Below are positions 6,698-9,581 of a DNA stretch of 9,581 nucleotides, piece by piece. The translations under genes were made by a program, and so were the position numbers. The first letter of the stretch is position 1; every line of letters starts with the position of its first letter. The DNA is from Gammaproteobacteria bacterium (GTDB lineage Bacteria > Pseudomonadota > Gammaproteobacteria > GRL18). The notes beneath the pieces were generated by a model. It was given only the letters and a program-made list of their open reading frames with translations. It did no database searches and was not told where the DNA came from. Location: the NCBI GenBank assembly GCA_024511395.1, contig JANELJ010000058.1, forward strand, positions 1 through 9,581. The letters run 5' to 3'.

Positions 6698-7806
6698 GAC
6701 AGGTCTGCCTTAGAAGATTTATGCGTACTTAACTGCTCCAGAGTACTGAACACCAGCTCTGGTGTTAATTTTTGCAGGCAGTTAGTATGCCCCAATGGGC
6801 AGGTACGTTTAAAACAAGGGCTGCATTCCAGGTTCAGGCTGACGGTTTTACTGTTCTTGCCCAGCGGCGGCGTGAAATTCGGATCGCTGGAGCCATAAAC
6901 ACCCACTACAAGTACACCTAATGCTGCTGCCATATGCATCAGACCGGAATCATTACTCACTACCATGCTGCTGACGGACATCAGGTCAATGGCTTGTGCC
7001 AGTTCAGTTTTACCGCACAGACTGACGGCAGAAGGAGCATTGATTAGTTTTAAAATCTCCTCACCAATAGCCTGATCTTTCTGTGAACCAAATATCCATA
7101 CCTGCCAGCCCTGAGAGATTTTTTCCCTAGCCAGTTGAGCATAATGACGGGCCGGCCATTGTTTCGCCGGTCCGTATTCAGCACCGGGGCACAGCGATAA
7201 AACAGGCTGAGCCTTAGTTAAAGCAAACTTCTGTAAGGCTTTATCCACCTGCTCGGTTTTAACCTGCAGGCTCGGTACAGGGATATTATCCAGTTGACGG
7301 TATTGTGGCTGATACATCTGTGTTTTCGGATAGGCTAGAGCCGCAAAGCGCTGGACGGTCATAGTCAGCATGGATTTGTCCAGTTTACAGATATCATTGA
7401 GCAGGCCATAGCGCATTTCACCAATATAACCGGTACGCTGTGATATTTTTGCCCAGAAGGGTATTAAGGCAGATTTAAGAGAGTTGGGAAGCAGGATGCA
7501 TTGATCGTAGTGGCTTTTCTGCAGAGCACGTCCCAGACGATAACGCATTTTTAACTGCAAAACTCCATGTCCCAAAGGCATGGCAATAAATTCACTGACC
7601 TGGGGCATACGCTCAAGCAGTGCGCCGCTCCAGTTGGGCGCCATTACATCAATCTGGCAGTTGGGTTCCTGCTGTTTAAGCAGTATAAACAGACTTTGCG
7701 CCATAACCATGTCGCCGACCCAGGAGGGACCGATAATTAATATCCTGCGCGAAGCACTAGTCAAGTCAGTCAAATTATTCTCGGTATAATAATAACCTGA
7801 AATCAA
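6694..7806 (-). CDS. waaF: ADP-heptose:LPS heptosyltransferase II, WaaF (RfaF)
   Basis: WaaF adds the second heptose to heptose I of the LPS inner core. The GT9 hallmarks are clear: ILIIGPSWVGDMVMAQSL (22-39, Asp32 near the active site), CPGAEYGPAKQWPARHYA (206-223) and VSNDSGLMHMAAALG (283-297), followed by VYGSSDPNFTPP and the WaaF-type cysteine motif C328-x2-C331-x4-C336-x6-C343. The start is uncertain. The longest frame begins at a TTG (7806) overlapping the zinc-finger gene stop as TTGA, and carries about 20 residues before the family's usual first residues. In-frame TTG codons at residue 12 (7773) and residue 15 (7764) would give a more typical N-terminus; the first has GAG six bases ahead of it, whereas 7806 has no clear ribosome site. 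Function is secure and only the N-terminus is open. Confidence 0.95.
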   Translation of the reverse strand: MISGYYYTENNLTDLTSASRRILIIGPSWVGDMVMAQSLFILLKQQEPNCQIDVMAPNWSGALLERMPQVSEFIAMPLGHGVLQLKMRYRLGRALQKSHYDQCILLPNSLKSALIPFWAKISQRTGYIGEMRYGLLNDICKLDKSMLTMTVQRFAALAYPKTQMYQPQYRQLDNIPVPSLQVKTEQVDKALQKFALTKAQPVLSLCPGAEYGPAKQWPARHYAQLAREKISQGWQVWIFGSQKDQAIGEEILKLINAPSAVSLCGKTELAQAIDLMSVSSMVVSNDSGLMHMAAALGVLVVGVYGSSDPNFTPPLGKNSKTVSLNLECSPCFKRTCPLGHTNCLQKLTPELVFSTLEQLSTHKSSKADLS

Positions 7807-8018
7807 GCTTTAAGCAGATATTCTGCACCACAGTAAGGACATTTGGCATGGCCACTGTTTTCCTTAATGGGCAGATAAACCCTAGGATGAGAATTCCACA
7901 GGCTGGTACCGGGCATGGGGCAGTGTGCAGGCAGATCCGATTCTTTCAGCTCATAACGGTTACTGACATTAGGAGTGGCCAGATCTTCTGCTAATTCTTC
8001 TATTGCTGCATTATCCAT
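7803..8018 (-). CDS. Small CHCC-type zinc-finger protein (NDUFS6 C-terminus-like)
   Basis: A 71-residue protein with the zf-CHCC arrangement: Cys33 (LPAHCPMP), His44 (WNSHPRVYLPI), Cys60 and Cys63 (KCPYCGAEYLL). This pattern matches the family related to the zinc-binding C-terminus of the mitochondrial complex I subunit NDUFS6, common as short proteins in proteobacteria; their bacterial role is not firmly established. The N-terminal 30 residues are acidic and probably flexible. The ATG at 8018 has a good ribosome site, AGGA six bases upstream. It lies 56 bases after ilvE and overlaps the longest waaF frame by four bases, so it belongs to the same transcript. No link between this family and LPS synthesis is evident from the sequence. 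Confidence 0.85.
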   Translation of the reverse strand: MDNAAIEELAEDLATPNVSNRYELKESDLPAHCPMPGTSLWNSHPRVYLPIKENSGHAKCPYCGAEYLLKA

Positions 8019-8037
8019 ATTAATTCCTGATATATAA

Positions 8038-8087
8038 GTTAACCTAAAACCTTGTACCTAAAACCTTTAACCTTCTATCCTTTAACC
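8038..8087 (-). repeat. Degenerate 14-15 nt tandem repeat at the ilvE 3' end
   Basis: Read on the minus strand, four consecutive units begin with GGT: GGTTAAAGGATAGAA (8073-8087), GGTTAAAGGTTTTA (8059-8072), GGTACAAGGTTTTA (8045-8058) and a partial GGTTAAC (8038-8044). The first unit contains the last codons and the stop of ilvE. A 10-base piece, TACAAGGTTT, recurs upstream of ilvE at 9031-9040. The array fills most of the gap between ilvE and the zinc-finger gene and shows no terminator-like stem. Confidence 0.7.
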
Positions 8088-9001
8088 AGCGTCTGCCATT
8101 CCGGATACTTGTCCCGACGACCATAAACCTGGTCAAAATACATGCTCTGTAATTGTTCGGTTATCGGTCCACGGGTACCGCTGCCAATAGTCCGATTATC
8201 CAGTTCACGAATCGGTGTGACTTCAGCCGCCGACCCGGTAAAGAAAGCTTCATCAGCACTATAGACTTCATCACGGGTTATGCGTTTTTCAACAATCTCA
8301 TAACCCAGTTCTGCAGCCAGGATAAAGATAGTATCCCGAGTAATGCCTTCCAGAGCTGATGTCAGATCCGGGGTAAAAATTTTACCATTGCGGACAATAA
8401 AGATATTTTCTCCGGAACCTTCGGCCACAAAGCCGTCCACATCAAGTAATAAGGCTTCATCATAGCCGTCTGTCAGGGCTTCCTGCAGAGCCAGCATGGA
8501 GTTCATATAGTTGCCGTTGGCCTTGGCCTTACACATGGTAATATTGACATGATGGCGGGTAAATGAGGAAGTGCGGATACGGATCCCTTTTTCCAGATTC
8601 TCATCACCCAGATAGGTACCCCATTCCCAGGCGGCAACCATGACGTGGTTTTTCAGATTGTCGGCACGCAGTCCCATGCCTTCACTGCCGTAAAAGGCCA
8701 TGGGACGGATATAGGCAGAGTCCAGGTTATTCTGGGCCACCACTGCTTTGGTTGCTTCGTTAATAGTGTCTTTATCAAAGGGCATGGGCATGTTGAGAAT
8801 ATGCGCAGAACGAAACAGGCGATCCGTATGTTCCTGCAGACGAAATATCGCCGTGCCTTTATCAGTCTGATAAGCACGTTCACCTTCAAATACCCCCATT
8901 CCATAATGCAGGGTATGGGTTAAAACATGCACTTTGGCCTCACGCCAGGGAACCATCTCCCCGTCCAGCCAGATGACCCCGTCACGGTCAGCCATCGACA
9001 T
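8075..9001 (-). CDS. ilvE: Branched-chain amino acid aminotransferase IlvE
   Basis: IlvE is the PLP-dependent class IV aminotransferase that interconverts leucine, isoleucine and valine with their 2-oxo acids using glutamate and 2-oxoglutarate, in the cytoplasm. The 308-residue product begins MSMADRDGVIW and resembles Pseudomonas IlvE closely. It contains HTLHYGMGVFEG, the SAYIRP segment, the PLP-lysine region CKAKANGNYMNSMLA (Lys160 in this numbering), EGSGENIF, GITRDTI and FFTGSAAEVTPIR. A slightly longer frame from a TTG at 9007 exists, but the ATG at 9001 has a strong AAGGAG seven bases upstream and gives the family N-terminus, so I chose it. It is the first gene of the likely operon, as in Pseudomonas, where it also precedes waaF. 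Its last codons are part of the tandem repeat. Confidence 0.97.
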   Translation of the reverse strand: MSMADRDGVIWLDGEMVPWREAKVHVLTHTLHYGMGVFEGERAYQTDKGTAIFRLQEHTDRLFRSAHILNMPMPFDKDTINEATKAVVAQNNLDSAYIRPMAFYGSEGMGLRADNLKNHVMVAAWEWGTYLGDENLEKGIRIRTSSFTRHHVNITMCKAKANGNYMNSMLALQEALTDGYDEALLLDVDGFVAEGSGENIFIVRNGKIFTPDLTSALEGITRDTIFILAAELGYEIVEKRITRDEVYSADEAFFTGSAAEVTPIRELDNRTIGSGTRGPITEQLQSMYFDQVYGRRDKYPEWQTLVKG

Positions 9002-9008
9002 AAGCAAA

Positions 9009-9014
9009 CTCCTT
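9009..9014 (-). promoter_or_regulatory. Strong ribosome binding site of ilvE
   Basis: AAGGAG on the minus strand lies seven bases before the ATG at 9001. It decides the start in favour of this ATG over the TTG at 9007, which would leave only one base of spacing. Confidence 0.85.
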
Positions 9015-9039
9015 GATAAATCTGAATTTCAAACCTTGT

Positions 9040-9068
9040 ATTCTACACTATGGGGGGAATTTGCTCCA
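9040..9068 (-). promoter_or_regulatory. Candidate promoter of the ilvE-waa operon
   Basis: On the minus strand TAGAAT (9045 to 9040) matches the -10 consensus at five of six positions. Seventeen bases upstream, TGGAGC (9068 to 9063) is a poor -35 match. This would start transcription about 30 bases before the ilvE ATG. The -10 is credible and the -35 weak, so an activator or another start site is possible. Confidence 0.4.
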
Positions 9069-9085
9069 TGGGCAAAAGGGGGTTA

Positions 9086-9106
9086 TTTTTTACGGCAAGT
9101 AAAAAA
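9086..9106. promoter_or_regulatory. AT-rich palindrome in the divergent ilvE / DUF2442 intergenic region
   Basis: TTTTTTAC and GTAAAAAA form a perfect 8-bp inverted repeat around GGCAA. It lies between the two divergent candidate promoters, roughly 20 bases upstream of the ilvE -35 and just ahead of the -10 of the DUF2442 gene. It could be a regulator site or an AT-rich upstream element; the stem has only one GC pair, so a terminator is unlikely. Confidence 0.35.
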
Positions 9107-9119
9107 ATTTTAAGTTTAG

Positions 9120-9128
9120 TGCTATGAT
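9120..9128 (+). promoter_or_regulatory. Candidate extended -10 promoter of the DUF2442 gene
   Basis: TGCTATGAT is an extended -10 element (TGn followed by TATGAT), 37 bases before the ATG at 9166. No good -35 is seen 16-18 bases upstream, as is typical of extended -10 promoters. Confidence 0.4.
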
Positions 9129-9165
9129 TTTTTCTGAACAGGATGTTTAAAGTAACTTTTTAATA

Positions 9166-9438
9166 ATGATTATTAGTATTGTAAATGCGAAATACCTAGA
9201 TAATTACCGGATAGAATTACATTTTTCCGATCATACTTATGGTGTGCTGGATTTCTCCTGGCTTCTGGATATTAATAGTCAACTAACCCAGCCATTACAT
9301 GATCCGGAATATTTTAAGACCTTTTTTCTTGATTATGGTGCCCTGTGCTGGAAAAACTCTCTGGAATTCAGCACCGAGTCTCTGCAGCAAAGATTAATTC
9401 AAAATAATGCTCTGTTTAAAGAAGAAAGTGCCACCTGA
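9166..9438 (+). CDS. DUF2442 domain-containing small protein
   Basis: The 90-residue product has the DUF2442 pattern: a leading beta-strand region VNAKYLDNYRIELHFSDHTYGVLDFSWLL (4-32), then PLHDPEYFKTFFLDYGALCW (43-62) and a conserved-looking W-x-N-S-LEFSTESLQQRL segment (62-77). DUF2442 proteins are short; some are encoded beside toxin-like DUF4160 partners, but no such partner is visible here. Function is unknown. It is transcribed away from ilvE. The ATG at 9166 has no clear Shine-Dalgarno, only AT-rich sequence ahead of it, so expression may be low. No terminator is evident just after the TGA. Confidence 0.8.
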   Translation: MIISIVNAKYLDNYRIELHFSDHTYGVLDFSWLLDINSQLTQPLHDPEYFKTFFLDYGALCWKNSLEFSTESLQQRLIQNNALFKEESAT

Positions 9439-9556
9439 TTTTTAAGGTTATTTTGAACTTAAGGCTATATCATACTTAGTCCGACCTGAATAAATCATAG
9501 CACATTGATTTATAAGGAAATATTGGCGATTTGTGGGTTTTAAATTTGCAGGTTTT

Positions 9557-9575
9557 TGGTAAAATAAGCCTTATT
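9557..9575 (+). promoter_or_regulatory. Candidate extended -10 with overlapping palindrome at the window edge
   Basis: TGG followed by TAAAAT (9557-9565) looks like an extended -10 element. It overlaps a 13-base palindrome, AATAAG-C-CTTATT (9563-9575). It may drive a plus-strand gene beyond the window, and the palindrome is placed where an operator would act. No gene is visible in the rest of the 143 bases after the DUF2442 stop. Confidence 0.25.
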
Positions 9576-9581
9576 GCCTTG

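Noticed and set aside
8019..8074. Terminator between ilvE and the zinc-finger gene
   Set aside because: The spacer is a direct repeat, not an inverted one, and has no GC-rich stem or T-run, so read-through is expected.
9002..9007. Two-codon upstream extension of ilvE from a TTG
   Set aside because: The ribosome site is spaced for the ATG at 9001 and would be only one base from this TTG; the family N-terminus also starts at the ATG.
9439..9556. Gene or structured RNA after the DUF2442 gene
   Set aside because: All short frames stop quickly, and I see no tRNA-like fold, convincing hairpin or T-run.
1..9581. CRISPR array, insertion sequence, phage or toxin-antitoxin pair
   Set aside because: No regularly spaced repeats, transposase, integrase or terminal inverted repeats are visible, and the DUF2442 gene has no adjacent partner gene in the window.

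Overview
The window looks like chromosomal DNA from a gammaproteobacterium of moderate to low GC, probably outside the Enterobacterales. IlvE, WaaP and the overall gene order most resemble the Pseudomonas-type inner-core lipopolysaccharide (LPS) locus, in which ilvE is followed by waaF, waaC, waaG, waaP and further InaA-type kinases. Species cannot be fixed from the sequence alone.

Layout: nearly everything lies on the minus strand and reads from about 9001 down to 124 as one likely operon. The order is ilvE (branched-chain aminotransferase), a 71-residue CHCC zinc-finger protein, waaF (heptosyltransferase II), waaC (heptosyltransferase I), waaG (first outer-core glycosyltransferase), a 511-residue protein with two kinase-like domains, waaP (heptose kinase), a 258-residue single-domain kinase and a GT4-family glycosyltransferase. 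Five of the gene junctions overlap by one or four bases (ATGA, TTGA or TAATG), which suggests tight translational coupling. waaF and waaC appear to use TTG start codons. On the right, a short DUF2442 protein (9166-9438) is divergently transcribed from ilvE, and 9002-9165 holds candidate promoters for both directions around an AT-rich palindrome. On the left, an open plus-strand frame ending at 140 may be the tail of a convergent membrane-protein gene that runs off the window.

How the genes work together: WaaC and WaaF add the first two heptoses to Kdo-lipid A, WaaG adds the first hexose or hexosamine, WaaP and its relatives phosphorylate the core, and the terminal GT4 enzyme probably adds another core sugar. 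This dense negative charge, bridged by divalent cations, stabilises the outer membrane. IlvE is a metabolic neighbour rather than an LPS enzyme.

I do not see a wholly new system. The less ordinary points are four kinase-fold domains in three adjacent genes, with the two-domain fusion placed between waaG and waaP; a 15-nt in-frame tandem repeat in the linker of that fusion; a 14-15 nt tandem repeat that starts inside the last codons of ilvE and has a partial copy upstream of the same gene; and a clear drop in GC toward the distal glycosyltransferase.
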